Counted from the first letter of the stretch, positions 34,641 to 43,780 are shown. The stretch is 48,218 bases of DNA from Caenibacillus caldisaponilyticus (GCF_002003465.1 NZ_BDDQ01000051.1:1-48218), one strand, 5' to 3'. Numbers and translations are program-made. Notes: a model not told the origin generated them from the sequence alone.

Positions 34641-36032
34641 ATGAACGACGACAAACAGCCGTTAACGGCTCCAAAGCCGCATGTGTATCATGAAAAAAAG
34701 AGAGCGATCAAAAAACAAAGAGGCGGGATATCCGAAGGGCAGCTCGTTTTTATTGGGCTGGCTTCGATTTTGGGAGCGGGGTTTTTCCTCGCCACGGCGA
34801 CCACCATCCGCGAAACGGGCCTATCGATTTTGCTTTCTTATCTCATCGGCGTTTTTGCCGTTTGGACGATTTTCGACGCGTTCGGTGCGATGTTGGCGGC
34901 CGAACCCGGCCACCGGGGTTCTTTCCTCTACTTCGTCGAAAAATATTTAGGGGGTTTATTCGCTTTTGTGGGCGGTTGGATCTATTGGGCGTCGGGCGTC
35001 ATGACGATGTCAAGCGAAATAACGGGCATCAGCATTTTTACGCAAAAATGGCTGCCCTCCGTACCGATATGGTTGTTATCGTGCGTTTACGCGCTGTTGG
35101 CGTTGGGGATCAATGGGATCGGCATGAAAAATTACGGACGGGTCGAGTCGTTGTTCGCCATCTTGAAGTCCGCGGCCTTGGTCGTATTTATCGGAATCGT
35201 CTTTTATTTTATCCTTGGAGGAAGAGAGGGGCCGCCTTCCCACTTCACCGAAATCGATCTGTGGTTTACTCATGGTTTGACCGGATTTTTAACGAGTTTA
35301 AGCATGATGTTCTTTACGTTCGGCGGCATTATTGCGACGGGACTGGCGACGGCGGAGGTTGAGATGATCCAAATCATTCCGCGTGCCTTTCGCAAGATCG
35401 TCTTTCTGTTGGCGTCGTTGTATTTAATGTCGCTTTTTGCCGTTCTCTACGTCACCCCGGTAACCGAAATCACCCCGAAAAGAAGCCCGATGGTCACGAC
35501 TTTATCCTTATTGCGCATTCCGTTCGCCGATGAAGTCTTGAACGGGATCATGATCACCGCGGCGTTTTCGACGGCGATCGCCGCGATGTTTGGCGTTTCC
35601 CACATCTTGGTCAATCTGAGCAAACGGCATGAAGCCCCGGCAGTGCTTGCCAAAATCAACCATCGGGGCGTTCCCGTGCCTTCCTTATTGGTCACCACGG
35701 TGTTTTTATTTATAACTATCGCGGCTTCCTACTTTTTGCCCGGCGCGATTTACGAATTGCTGACGACATCGGCGGGCGTCGTGTTTCTCTTGTTGTGGGG
35801 AATGATTCTTTTCTCCTTCATAAAATTTAAAAACGCGGCCGCCTATAGATCTGTAAGGGTGTGGGGCGTTCCGTGGCGCATCCGGCTTTCGCTTTCGATC
35901 TTGGCCGTTGCGTTTTTCGGCACGGTCTTTGACAAACGGCATTTGATCAGCATGTTGATCAGCGTGGTTTTTGCGGCAACGGCGGGAATTTTTTACCGTT
36001 TCTTTTTCGGAAAAATGAGCAAGGCGGGTTAG
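34641..36032 (+). CDS. APC family amino acid permease
   Basis: A 463-aa protein with about twelve transmembrane segments of the amino acid-polyamine-organocation family: ISEGQLVFIGLASILGAGFFLATA (helix 1 with the GAGF unwinding motif), helix 6 SLSMMFFTFGGIIATGLATAEVE. Transported amino acid unknown. A 33-residue charged N-terminal tail precedes helix 1. ATG at 34641 follows AGGAGG; an in-frame extension to 34545 is not supported. Confidence 0.9.
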   Translation: MNDDKQPLTAPKPHVYHEKKRAIKKQRGGISEGQLVFIGLASILGAGFFLATATTIRETGLSILLSYLIGVFAVWTIFDAFGAMLAAEPGHRGSFLYFVEKYLGGLFAFVGGWIYWASGVMTMSSEITGISIFTQKWLPSVPIWLLSCVYALLALGINGIGMKNYGRVESLFAILKSAALVVFIGIVFYFILGGREGPPSHFTEIDLWFTHGLTGFLTSLSMMFFTFGGIIATGLATAEVEMIQIIPRAFRKIVFLLASLYLMSLFAVLYVTPVTEITPKRSPMVTTLSLLRIPFADEVLNGIMITAAFSTAIAAMFGVSHILVNLSKRHEAPAVLAKINHRGVPVPSLLVTTVFLFITIAASYFLPGAIYELLTTSAGVVFLLLWGMILFSFIKFKNAAAYRSVRVWGVPWRIRLSLSILAVAFFGTVFDKRHLISMLISVVFAATAGIFYRFFFGKMSKAG

Positions 36033-36139
36033 AATGCGGAAAGGGGCGGCGGCAAAGAAGCCGAGGAAGCTTCAAGGGCTTGTCCGGACGGCTTGTGAGG
36101 AGGCGGGCGGTCCATTCCGTTTTTGCCTAGCATTTTTGA

Positions 36140-36148
36140 TGCTATAAT
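36140..36148 (+). promoter_or_regulatory. Extended -10 promoter before the AlaX-type gene
   Basis: TGCTATAAT is an extended -10 with a perfect hexamer at 36143-36148, 59 bases before the start codon. The -35 is poor, as is often seen with extended -10 promoters. Confidence 0.55.
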
Positions 36149-36206
36149 AAAAGAAAACGTGCAATGGATCACATCGATTGATGTCATTTAGAGCGGAGGA
36201 CGAAAG

Positions 36207-37439
36207 ATGACTGAAAAACTTTATTATAAAGATCCATACATAAAAACGTTTGAAGCCGCCGTGGTTCAACGGGGAGAAGAAACGGACGGCCGTCCGTATG
36301 TGGTGCTCGATCGGACCGCTTTTTATCCGACCGGCGGCGGACAGCCGGGCGACACCGGTGAAATCGACGACATTTCGGTGACGGGGACGGAGACGGTCGC
36401 CGGCGAAATCCGTCATTATCTGGAACGGCCGTTGCCGGAAGGCCGCGACCGGGTCACGGGACGCATTGACTGGGAGCGTCGGTTCGACCATATGCAGCAA
36501 CACGCCGGTCAACACATCTTGTCGGCGGCGTTCGCCGACGAGCTCGGCATGAAAACGGTCGCCTTTCATCTCGGGCATGACGATGTGACGATCGATCTCG
36601 CCACCGATGCGTTGACGGAAGAAGACGTGCGCCGGGCGGAAGCGATCGCGAACCGCATCGTTTATCAAAACCTACCGATTCAAACGAAATGGGTGGATGG
36701 CGACGAATGGACGAAATATCCTTTACGGAAACCGCCGCGGGTGAAAGAAAACATTCGCCTCGTCATCATTGAGAATTATGATTATAATGCTTGCGGCGGG
36801 ACGCATCCGCGGGCGACGGCGGAGGTCGGGCCCATCCATGTCCTTTCATGGGAAAAGAACCAAGACGGTTTCCGTGTCCATTTTATTTGCGGGATCAGGG
36901 CGGTCCGCGCCTTTGCGGATAAACACCGCGTCATCCGAGCGCTGAATCGCAAGTTGAGCAGTCAAGAAAATGAGCTGCCGGAAAAACTCGATCAATTGCT
37001 GGAGCGCTATCACCAGCTCGAAAAACAATGCGAGGAAGCGAACGATCGCCTGCTGTCATATGAAGCCAAAGAATTGCTCGCGCAAGCCGATGATCGCGGT
37101 TCCGTCCGCCTCGTCGCCCGCTCGTTTATCGACCGCGAAGTCGCCGATTGTCAAAAACTCGTCCGCCTGCTCGTCGATGCCGACGAAAGCGTCATCGTGC
37201 TCTTCGCCATCAAACAGCGCGGGCGTTTGCACGTGATCGGCGCGCGCGGCCGCGGCGTGGACTGGGATATGCGCGACCTCGTCCGGGACGGCCTGGCGCT
37301 CATCAACGGGCGAGGCGGCGGCAAGCCCGATCGCGCCCAAGGCGGAGCGGAGACCGATCTGACCGCCGAAGGCATGCTGACCCATCTCAAGCGATTGTTT
37401 GAGGCGCGATGGAAAGAGACGGCGACGAGCGCGCGCTGA
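36207..37439 (+). CDS. Alanyl-tRNA editing protein, AlaX-L type with DHHA1 domain
   Basis: A 410-aa stand-alone editing protein related to the C-terminal half of AlaRS. Zinc ligands: HAGQHILSAAF (HxxxH) and CGGTH (CxxxH). DRTAFYPTGGGQPGDTG is the typical N-terminal motif. A coiled coil (about 255-290) links to a C-terminal DHHA1 domain with GARGRGVDWDMRDLV and NGRGGGKPDRAQGG. It hydrolyses Ser- or Gly-tRNA-Ala in trans. ATG at 36207 follows GGAGG. Monocistronic. Confidence 0.92.
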   Translation: MTEKLYYKDPYIKTFEAAVVQRGEETDGRPYVVLDRTAFYPTGGGQPGDTGEIDDISVTGTETVAGEIRHYLERPLPEGRDRVTGRIDWERRFDHMQQHAGQHILSAAFADELGMKTVAFHLGHDDVTIDLATDALTEEDVRRAEAIANRIVYQNLPIQTKWVDGDEWTKYPLRKPPRVKENIRLVIIENYDYNACGGTHPRATAEVGPIHVLSWEKNQDGFRVHFICGIRAVRAFADKHRVIRALNRKLSSQENELPEKLDQLLERYHQLEKQCEEANDRLLSYEAKELLAQADDRGSVRLVARSFIDREVADCQKLVRLLVDADESVIVLFAIKQRGRLHVIGARGRGVDWDMRDLVRDGLALINGRGGGKPDRAQGGAETDLTAEGMLTHLKRLFEARWKETATSAR

Positions 37440-37645
37440 CGCCGTCTGCCTTTTGACGTTCAACAGCTTATTGTAAAAGGATAGCACGTTTCCAGCGCCG
37501 GCCTGCTGGCCGCGGACGATTGGGATGCTTGCCAAGCGCGGTGCCCCAGCATGAAAGGTTTATGATTAAAATTGATCACATTGGGTTTTGATAACGTGAT
37601 TCATAGAAATGGATAACAATGAATATTGTAACGGGATGTGGGAAT

Positions 37646-37990
37646 TTGGAAGCCATACGGAAAGAAGACGTGCAAAAGGTATTGGACGATTTCGCCGGAC
37701 AAGAGCTTTATATCCATCTGGAGACGACCAACGGCGTTTATACCGGCTTTCGCCGTCCGGACCAACTGTCGGTCGGCGCCTTTATCCGCAACGGGAAAAT
37801 CCGTTATTCCAGGGGAAAAATCACCGGGAACGGACCCTACCGCGTCGGGCTGAAAATGGAAAGCGGTTGGGTGTACGCGGAAGGCCTCACCGATTGGGAA
37901 GTGGACGATAAAGGACGGTTGTTGCTTGCCGGCCACCATAAAGACGGCAAGCTGGCCATCGCCCTCGAACTGAGCAAAGAACCGTTTTGA
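37646..37990 (+). CDS. yojF: YojF family protein (DUF1806)
   Basis: A 114-aa protein close to Bacillus YojF: KEDVQKVLDDFAGQELYIHLETTNG, then SVGAFIRNGKIRYSRGKI, GPYRVGLKMESGWVYAEGLTDW and LLLAGHHKDGKLAIALELS. Function is unknown; in B. subtilis yojF precedes yojG/bshB2. The TTG at 37646 aligns with the B. subtilis start and follows GGATGTGGG; an ATG nine codons upstream (37619) lacks a ribosome site. Confidence 0.85.
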   Translation: MEAIRKEDVQKVLDDFAGQELYIHLETTNGVYTGFRRPDQLSVGAFIRNGKIRYSRGKITGNGPYRVGLKMESGWVYAEGLTDWEVDDKGRLLLAGHHKDGKLAIALELSKEPF

Positions 37991-38157
37991 CGTTGCCTCC
38001 GCGCCATTTTATAAAACATTCAAGGGAGCGGCGCACCGTTCCGAAAGCATCCAGCGATCGATTCCGGCGGATTCCGCCGGTACGAGGCTGGCCGCGTTCA
38101 AAGGATGTCGGTGACGGTCCGACCGCAACGATTTGTACAACCTAGGAGGGAAAACCG

Positions 38158-38829
38158 ATGGAACGACACGTCCTCATCACCTTTCCGCACCCCGACGATG
38201 AAGCGTTCGGCGTGGCGGGAACGGTCATCCAATATACACGGGCAGGTGTTCCGGTCACTTATGCATGCGGAACCCTCGGTGAAATGGGACGAAACATGGG
38301 GAACCCGTTTTTTGCGACCCGTGAGACGCTGCCCGAAATTAGGAAAAAAGAGTTGCAGGAAGCTTGCCGGGTCATGGGGATCAAAGATTTGCGCTTGCTC
38401 GGTTTGCACGATAAAACGATCGAGTTTGAAGATGAAGACGAAGTGGCGGACAAAATTTACCGCATCATCGAAGACGTCCGGCCCTCGCTCATCATTACGT
38501 TTTATCCCGGATTTGCCGTCCATCCCGATCACGATGCCTATGGCGCAGCGGTGATCCGCGCCGCCATGCGCCTGCCGGAAGACCAGCGGCCGAAAATTTA
38601 TTGTAAAGCATTTTCGCAAAACTGCGAGGCGTATCTCGGCTCGCCCGACATCGTGAACGATGTGAGCGACGTCTTCGATCAAAAGTTGGAGGCGATCAAA
38701 GCGCACCGTTCCCAGACGGAGGGATCGCTGAAAGAATGGATTCCGAAACTCACAAATAACGATCCCGATCTGGTCGAATGGATCGGCAAAGAAACGTTCT
38801 GGATTTACAAGGGGCCTGTGGCCGTTTGA
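38158..38829 (+). CDS. bshB2: Bacillithiol biosynthesis deacetylase BshB2
   Basis: A 223-aa LmbE/PIG-L zinc deacetylase (YojG type). The metal motif PHPDDEAFGVAGT is at residues 10-22, with a distal HPDHDAYG near 122-129. It removes the acetyl group from GlcNAc-malate, the second step in bacillithiol synthesis. ATG at 38158 follows GGAGG. The pairing with yojF is conserved in Bacillales; brxA in the same window uses the product thiol. Confidence 0.95.
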   Translation: MERHVLITFPHPDDEAFGVAGTVIQYTRAGVPVTYACGTLGEMGRNMGNPFFATRETLPEIRKKELQEACRVMGIKDLRLLGLHDKTIEFEDEDEVADKIYRIIEDVRPSLIITFYPGFAVHPDHDAYGAAVIRAAMRLPEDQRPKIYCKAFSQNCEAYLGSPDIVNDVSDVFDQKLEAIKAHRSQTEGSLKEWIPKLTNNDPDLVEWIGKETFWIYKGPVAV

Positions 38830-38859
38830 CGCGGAAGCGCCAAACCATCCATTCCATAC

Positions 38860-38896
38860 CCCCCTCCGCCCTTAGGCGCGGGGCGGGGGTTTTTTA
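38860..38896 (+). terminator. Intrinsic terminator after bshB2
   Basis: CCCCCTCCGCC and GGCG...GGCGGGGG form a GC-rich imperfect stem, followed by a T7 tract. Confidence 0.8.
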
Positions 38897-39283
38897 TACA
38901 AGCATTTGACGCCCTCGCGACGCACAGTCTTTATCGGAAGTTTTTGTGCGTTTGGACTGTTTTTGCTTATTATATCCGTTCGCGGAAACGTCTCTCCGGG
39001 GCGGAAAGATCGGAGCCCTATCGGAAAAACATATAAAATGAGCGTCATGGCGAGCCGGATAACGAAACGATCCGCCGACGATGAATTCAGATGCTCACCC
39101 AGCCCAACAACGTTTGAAAGGTTTTCCGGTCTTTGGTTGCGTTGTTGATTTGTTGACAGTTGATGAAAACACGGCTCGTTGATGCTCGGTAAGATTCTCC
39201 ATCAAGGATTGGTTGGTGACCATGGACGGGACGTGTCCCGGAGCTAAGGCTTAGAAGCGCCCATCGTCATCGAGGTGATTTTA
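38897..39283. other. Intergenic region before the broken NUDIX gene
   Basis: About 387 bp. A plus-strand frame from 38906 with one hydrophobic stretch has no ribosome site and is not listed as a gene. Nothing else recognised. Confidence 0.4.
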
Positions 39284-39909
39284 TTGAAAACGTTTGTGGA
39301 TTATCTTCCGGTAAATGCCGAAATTGGCGTCGGACTGGCCTTGTTAAATGAACGCGATGAGTACTTATTTTTTTACCCGGAACCCGGCATGCCACCTCAA
39401 TAAACGAAACGTTTTATGCCGGAATCGGCGGCCATTTGGAGGCTAACGAAGATTTATTCGCTTGCGGTCGCAGAGAAGCGATGGAAGAGATCGGGGTTCC
39501 CATCCATTACGAAGATTCGTATACGGAAACGGTATATATCTCGGCGAACAAGACGATCACACCCATTGCGATCGATGAAAAGATCAAACCGGTTGGCCTT
39601 TACGAAATGATTCATCCGCCCGGGAGCCCGAAAGCCGGACGAATATATCATCTCGTGATCTTTCAAGCGAGAGTGTTATCGCCATTGGAGCGTTTCCGAT
39701 TGAAATTAGATGAGGTGTCAGGGATCATCACGCTCACAAAAGAACAGGTGAAGCGCGGCATCAAGAGAAAAGCGACTTTGAGGGAACTGATCGAAGAAGG
39801 CGCCAAGATTTTCGGGCCCGGCGAATGGATGGATAAATTAGAGTGGAAACTATATCCCATCGGGACCGCGGAAGCGCTGGCTTATATATGGAATGCTGCG
39901 GACCGCTGA
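39284..39909 (+). pseudogene. NUDIX hydrolase, frameshifted
   Basis: The TTG at 39284 after GAGGTG starts KTFVDYLPVNAEIGVGLALLNE and stops at 39403. One base appears missing near 39388-39396; the other frame continues TSINETFYAGIGGHLEANE and carries a complete Nudix box, GHLEAN-E...RREAMEEIGV. The full protein would be about 208 aa. Nudix enzymes hydrolyse nucleoside diphosphates linked to other groups; the substrate is unknown. A restart inside the second frame at TTG 39436 would lose part of the Nudix box. Confidence 0.78.
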
Positions 39910-40247
39910 AGGAGAGTGGGCCGTTACGCACATACTATCGCGGCGCACCTTGTTCTTGTAAATTTTTGAATCGCCTGTCCTTCCAGGATATCGATTTATC
40001 CCGGTCGCGGAGGGGTTGCATGAACCGGAACCCCATTGTTTCATCAGCCTTGATAAGCGATCGCCATAGAGAAAGCCCGCGGGGACGGCTTTTGACCATG
40101 ACCGCATGGGAATTGCGGGAACTGCCCGATTCTGTCCAGTTCGGTGAAAGGGCGGGGCCATTGCAAAATCAGGGGGAGTGTTCCAGTCGCAAGCCTTCAG
40201 CACCTATCGATAACGACCACCAAGAACGGAAATGAGGGAGCTCCGCC
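39910..40247. other. Intergenic region between two broken genes
   Basis: About 338 bp with no supported gene, RNA or promoter. It is part of a stretch (39.0-41.3 kb) of low coding density. Confidence 0.4.
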
Positions 40248-41063
40248 GTGCGCATCGGTTGTCACATCAGCATCAAAAGCGGATATCTCGGAGCGGCCAA
40301 AACGGCCGCCGCGCTAGGCGCCCAGGCGTTTCAATATTTTCCGAAGAATCCGCGCAGCTTGAAGATCAAGCGATTCGATCGCACGGATGCCGAACGCTGC
40401 GCCGCGTATTGCCAAGCGCACGGTTTAGTGAGCATCGCCCATTCCGCTTACGCCAGCAATTTAGCGGCATCCGGGACGGAACGTCATGCCGTGATCGCTT
40501 CAATACTGAACGATTTGGCGATTGCTGAGGCGTGCGGATCGATCGGAACGGTCGTCCATTTTGCAAGCTTCAGCGGCAGCGATCCGTTGGAAGGTTATAA
40601 GCGGATGATCGACGCCCTCAATCGCATTCTGTCCCAATGGCAGGGAAGAAGCTTGCTTTTGATTGAAAACAATGCGGGACAGGGCGGGCAGATGGGAACG
40701 ACGCTGGAGGAGCTCGTCAAAATCCGAAACCTGACGGATGCACCGGATAAAATCGGTTTTTGTCTCGACACATGTCATGCCTACGCCGCCGGTCTGTGGG
40801 ATGGAAAAAATTAGGGTGCCCTCGTCGCTCGCGGGAAACAACTCGGCTATTTTTCGGCGCTGAAAGCCGTCCATTTGAATAACTCGGTTTTTCCGTTCGG
40901 TTCGCGGCGTGATCGCCACGCCGATGTTTTGAAAGGCCGCATTGCGAAGGAGGACATGATGGCATTCATGACGAGCGACGTCCTCCGAGAAGTGCCGTTG
41001 ATTTTGGAAACCCCGTCAGCGGAGACGGAATTGGCCAACCTCCGCATGTTGGTTAAAGAATGA
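40248..41063 (+). pseudogene. nfo: Endonuclease IV-like protein with an internal stop
   Basis: A GTG start after GAGGGAG reads IGCHISIKSGYLGAAKTA, FQYFPKNPRS, LVSIAHSAYASNLA, LLLIENNAGQGGQMG and FCLDTCHAYAAG, all canonical apurinic endonuclease IV motifs with the zinc ligands. A TAG at 40812-40814 then interrupts the same frame, which continues with LKAVHLNNSVFPFGSRRDRHAD and VPLILETP to 41063. The three-zinc site needs residues from both parts, so the truncated product should be inactive. Expected length about 271 aa. Confidence 0.85.
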
Positions 41064-41498
41064 ACAAAAAGTCTGCCTGCGGCTCCATGCGGTGATTTGC
41101 ACCGATCCTTTGGCATTGCACCGCGCGGTTGACCTTCCGGATTTCTGCAATCAGGGGTGGCCGAGAAAGGAGCATGTGCCATGCGCGGACTGTCGCATAT
41201 ATTTTAGTTAGAAACTCTAAATCATCCTGGTTAGCGGACGAATCGGTTCGCGACGCTTCCGCGTGAAGACGTGACGGAACAGCAGGATGGTTTTTTTCCT
41301 ATTCCATCGCTTTCGCTTGACCTGTTCCGTTTATGAAACTTGCAGAAAAGCGTGGGATCGGGGATCATTTTGATAGGCGCCCGAACCATTGGGCCATGCC
41401 GGTCCGGCGAGCTCTCCGGCGAAGCCGGGCACAGAACGGACGGGAAGCGACAACCAATGCAGCTTGGCACATCAATATGCGCATCCGAGGGGATCACC
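41064..41498. other. Intergenic region with a structured element
   Basis: About 435 bp without a supported gene. The only clear content is the branched hairpin with a T7 tract at 41221-41297, listed separately. Confidence 0.4.
41221..41297 (+). terminator. Branched terminator-like structure, orphan
   Basis: A closing stem CATCCTG (41223-41229) / CAGGATG (41283-41289) encloses two small hairpins, CGAA-TCGG-TTCG (41239-41250) and ACGC-TTCC-GCGT (41253-41264), and is followed by a T7 tract. It is 160 bp after the broken nfo-like gene and could terminate that transcript or be the end of a small RNA. Confidence 0.5.
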
Positions 41499-42101
41499 AT
41501 GCTTATTTCTGAAATTCAGCCGGAAACGCTCACCCGCGAACAGTTGACACGCTTTCTCTTTGACGGCATTCAAGATGACGGAAAAAACGGCGATTGCATT
41601 TTTGTTTTCGGCGGAAAGAGCGAAAGCCGCGTAAAAAAGGCGGCCAGGCTTTTCCGGGATAATCGGGCGCCTTGGGTGTTGTTGACGGGCGGGAGCGCCC
41701 GCTGGGAAGATGACGACACGCCCGAGGCGGAGTGGATGAAAGCGCGCATCGTCAAGCTCGGCGTGCCCGAAGACGCCTTATTGTTGGAGCGGGAGGCCGC
41801 AAACACGACCGAAAATGTCGTCGCTTCCATGATGGTGTTGCAAAGAGCGTTCGGTTTGAATCGCGTCAAACGGCTCGTCGTCGTGAGTTCCCCTTATCAC
41901 ATGCGGCGCGCTCGCATGACGCTGACCACCTATATGCCGCGGTGGGTGCGCTATTCGCTCTGCCCCGACGACCGCCCGTACGGCCAACGCTACAACTGGT
42001 GGAAGTCGCAGAAGGAACGCGAACGGGTTATGAAAGAAGCGGCATCGATCGTCAAATACGTCCGCGCCGGCATTTTGTTGGATGAAGAAGTGGAGTTATG
42101 A
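41499..42101 (+). CDS. YdcF/ElyC family protein (DUF218)
   Basis: A 200-aa soluble DUF218 protein: CIFVFGGKSESRVKKAARLF, VLLTGGSARWEDDDTPEAEWM, LEREAANTTENVVASM and VVVSSPYHMRRARMTL are the family's conserved blocks with the His-Arg-Arg motif. Members act in cell envelope metabolism or bind SAM; the function here is unknown. No signal or membrane segment is visible, unlike SanA/ElyC. ATG at 41499 follows GAGGGG; the long in-frame upstream extension is unsupported. Confidence 0.87.
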   Translation: MLISEIQPETLTREQLTRFLFDGIQDDGKNGDCIFVFGGKSESRVKKAARLFRDNRAPWVLLTGGSARWEDDDTPEAEWMKARIVKLGVPEDALLLEREAANTTENVVASMMVLQRAFGLNRVKRLVVVSSPYHMRRARMTLTTYMPRWVRYSLCPDDRPYGQRYNWWKSQKERERVMKEAASIVKYVRAGILLDEEVEL

Positions 42102-42244
42102 CCGTTACGGTTGTCTGGATCGTACGTCATCCTTCCTTGAAGGCGGAATGACGGAGGAGAGCGCACGGCGCCGTTTTGGGAAGCAGAATTCGAAGCCTCA
42201 TTGATGAATCTGTACAATACGGGAATCCCTAAGGAGGTTGGGTG

Positions 42245-43231
42245 ATGAAAGCGGTACTTGTCGAACAGCCCGGAGGACCTGAACACATGGTGATCGGCGA
42301 TTATCCCACACCCGAGCCGCAAGCCGATGAAATTCTCGTCAAGGTGAAAGCGACGGCGGTCAACCGTGCCGACGTTTTGCAGCGCAAAGGTCATTATCCG
42401 CCGCCGAAAGGGGCAAGCCCGATCTTGGGACTTGAAATAGCCGGTGTCGTTGAAAAGGTCGGAAGCGCTGTGACGAAGTGGAAGCCCGGCGACCGCGTAT
42501 TCGGCTTGCTGGAAGGCGGGGGCTATGCGGAATATGCCGTGATAGCGGAGAACATGGTGCTTCCGATCCCGGAAAACTTGTCGTTTGCGGAAGCCGCCGC
42601 CATACCGGAAGTGTTCCTGACCGCTTATCAAACTTTATTCTGGATCGGTGATTTGAAGCGGGGCGAGCGCGTCCTCATCCATGCCGGAGCGAGCGGCGTC
42701 GGCACCGCGGCGATTCAACTGGCCAAAGCGGCGGGCGCGGAGGTCGTAGTCACCGCCGGCTCCGAAGGCAAACTCGAGGCGTGTCGGAAATTGGGGGCGG
42801 ATTTGGCGATTAATTATAAGGAAGGGCCGTTTGTCGATAAAATCGAAGACGTTTATGGGGAGGCGGCGATGGATGTCATTCTCGATTTCATCGGCGCGCC
42901 GTATTTTGAGGCCAATCTCCGAGCTCTTGCATACGACGGGCGTTGGGTGTTGATCAGCACGCTCGGCGGCGCGCGGGTCGAAGCGGTTGATCTCAGCGCA
43001 TTTATGGCCAAACGCATCGCCTTCACCGCGACGACGCTTCGTTCGAGAAGCAAGCCCTATAAAATCCGGCTCACCAAGGAATTTGCCGGACAAGCCTTGC
43101 CTCGCTTCCGATCGGGTGAACTGAAACCGGTCATCGACCGGCGTTTTCCGATCGAACAGGTTCAAGACGCGCATCGCTACATGGAAGAGAACCGCAACAT
43201 CGGCAAAATCGTTTTGACGATCGGGGAATGA
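42245..43231 (+). CDS. NAD(P)H-quinone oxidoreductase, PIG3/QOR family
   Basis: A 328-aa zinc-independent medium-chain dehydrogenase: MKAVLVEQPGGPEHMVIGDY, then ATAVNRADVLQRKGHYPPPKG (PIG3-type), a cofactor motif HAGASGVGTAAIQLAKAAGA (residues about 146-165) and INYKEG. It probably reduces quinones one electron at a time with NADPH. ATG at 42245 follows AAGGAGG; a GTG three bases upstream is the alternative. Confidence 0.92.
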   Translation: MKAVLVEQPGGPEHMVIGDYPTPEPQADEILVKVKATAVNRADVLQRKGHYPPPKGASPILGLEIAGVVEKVGSAVTKWKPGDRVFGLLEGGGYAEYAVIAENMVLPIPENLSFAEAAAIPEVFLTAYQTLFWIGDLKRGERVLIHAGASGVGTAAIQLAKAAGAEVVVTAGSEGKLEACRKLGADLAINYKEGPFVDKIEDVYGEAAMDVILDFIGAPYFEANLRALAYDGRWVLISTLGGARVEAVDLSAFMAKRIAFTATTLRSRSKPYKIRLTKEFAGQALPRFRSGELKPVIDRRFPIEQVQDAHRYMEENRNIGKIVLTIGE

Positions 43232-43286
43232 AGAGGGCGGCCGCCCGGACGCCGTTCCGCTGCATCTTGCCCCGTTCTAAGAGCCG

Positions 43287-43333
43287 GTGAAAAAGGGCAG
43301 ACGGCGGATGCGCCGTTCAACCCTCTTCTTTTT
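43287..43333 (+). terminator. Intrinsic terminator after the quinone oxidoreductase gene
   Basis: Inner stem ACGGCG/CGCCGT (43301-43306, 43311-43316) within an outer AAAAAGGG/CCCTCTTCTTTTT stem, ending in T5. Confidence 0.75.
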
Positions 43334-43476
43334 AATCTTGAGCATTCGGTAGAATTCGACGAATCGCCAAAACCGGCCGGAGTGGAAGCAAACGAAAGAT
43401 CCCGCTAATTATTGCATTTTAATAAACGATGCTTGGTTCATAAGAATGAGCCATTTTGAGATTTATTTTAATGATC

Positions 43477-43514
43477 CGGTACGATCGCGCTGGTCGATCG
43501 TGCCGTTTTTTTTT
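43477..43514 (+). terminator. Orphan intrinsic terminator
   Basis: CGGTACGATCG (43477-43487) pairs with CGATCGTGCCG (43495-43505) with one G-T pair, followed by a T9 tract. It works only on the plus strand and lies 140 bp beyond the previous terminator, with no gene between them. Confidence 0.85.
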
Positions 43515-43710
43515 GCAAACAAGCTTCATCCATCCTGTTGATCGCCGGAGTGTGTGCCCTCGGACGATGGTGTGGAAAACTACGGCCTTTTTAAAAGACT
43601 TTGGTTCAAGGCGATCCGCTGTCGCCTTCATCACGGGCAGATAGCCCCCGGCGTCCGGGCATGATCCGTTCATCCGCTTTGAGCCGGTGCCCCGTTTTGC
43701 CCGACGAGTC

Positions 43711-43780
43711 ACGGTTTTATGATAAGTTTATCTTATTGATAAAAATTAATAAATGAATATTTATTTATTTAATTTTTTTG
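43711..43780 (+). promoter_or_regulatory. AT-rich promoter/operator region of the MFS gene
   Basis: Almost pure A/T in a GC-rich genome. It contains palindromes GATAA-GT-TTATC (43721-43732) and AATAAAT-GAAT-ATTTATT (43748-43765), and a possible promoter TTGATA (43736-43741) / TATTTA (43758-43763) with a 16-bp spacer overlapping the second palindrome. A repressor such as a MarR-type protein could bind; no regulator gene is adjacent. Confidence 0.5.

Noticed and set aside
38906-39148. 80-aa ORF with a possible transmembrane segment after bshB2
   Set aside because: TTG start without a ribosome site, beginning in the terminator region; the C-terminal half has no protein-like pattern.
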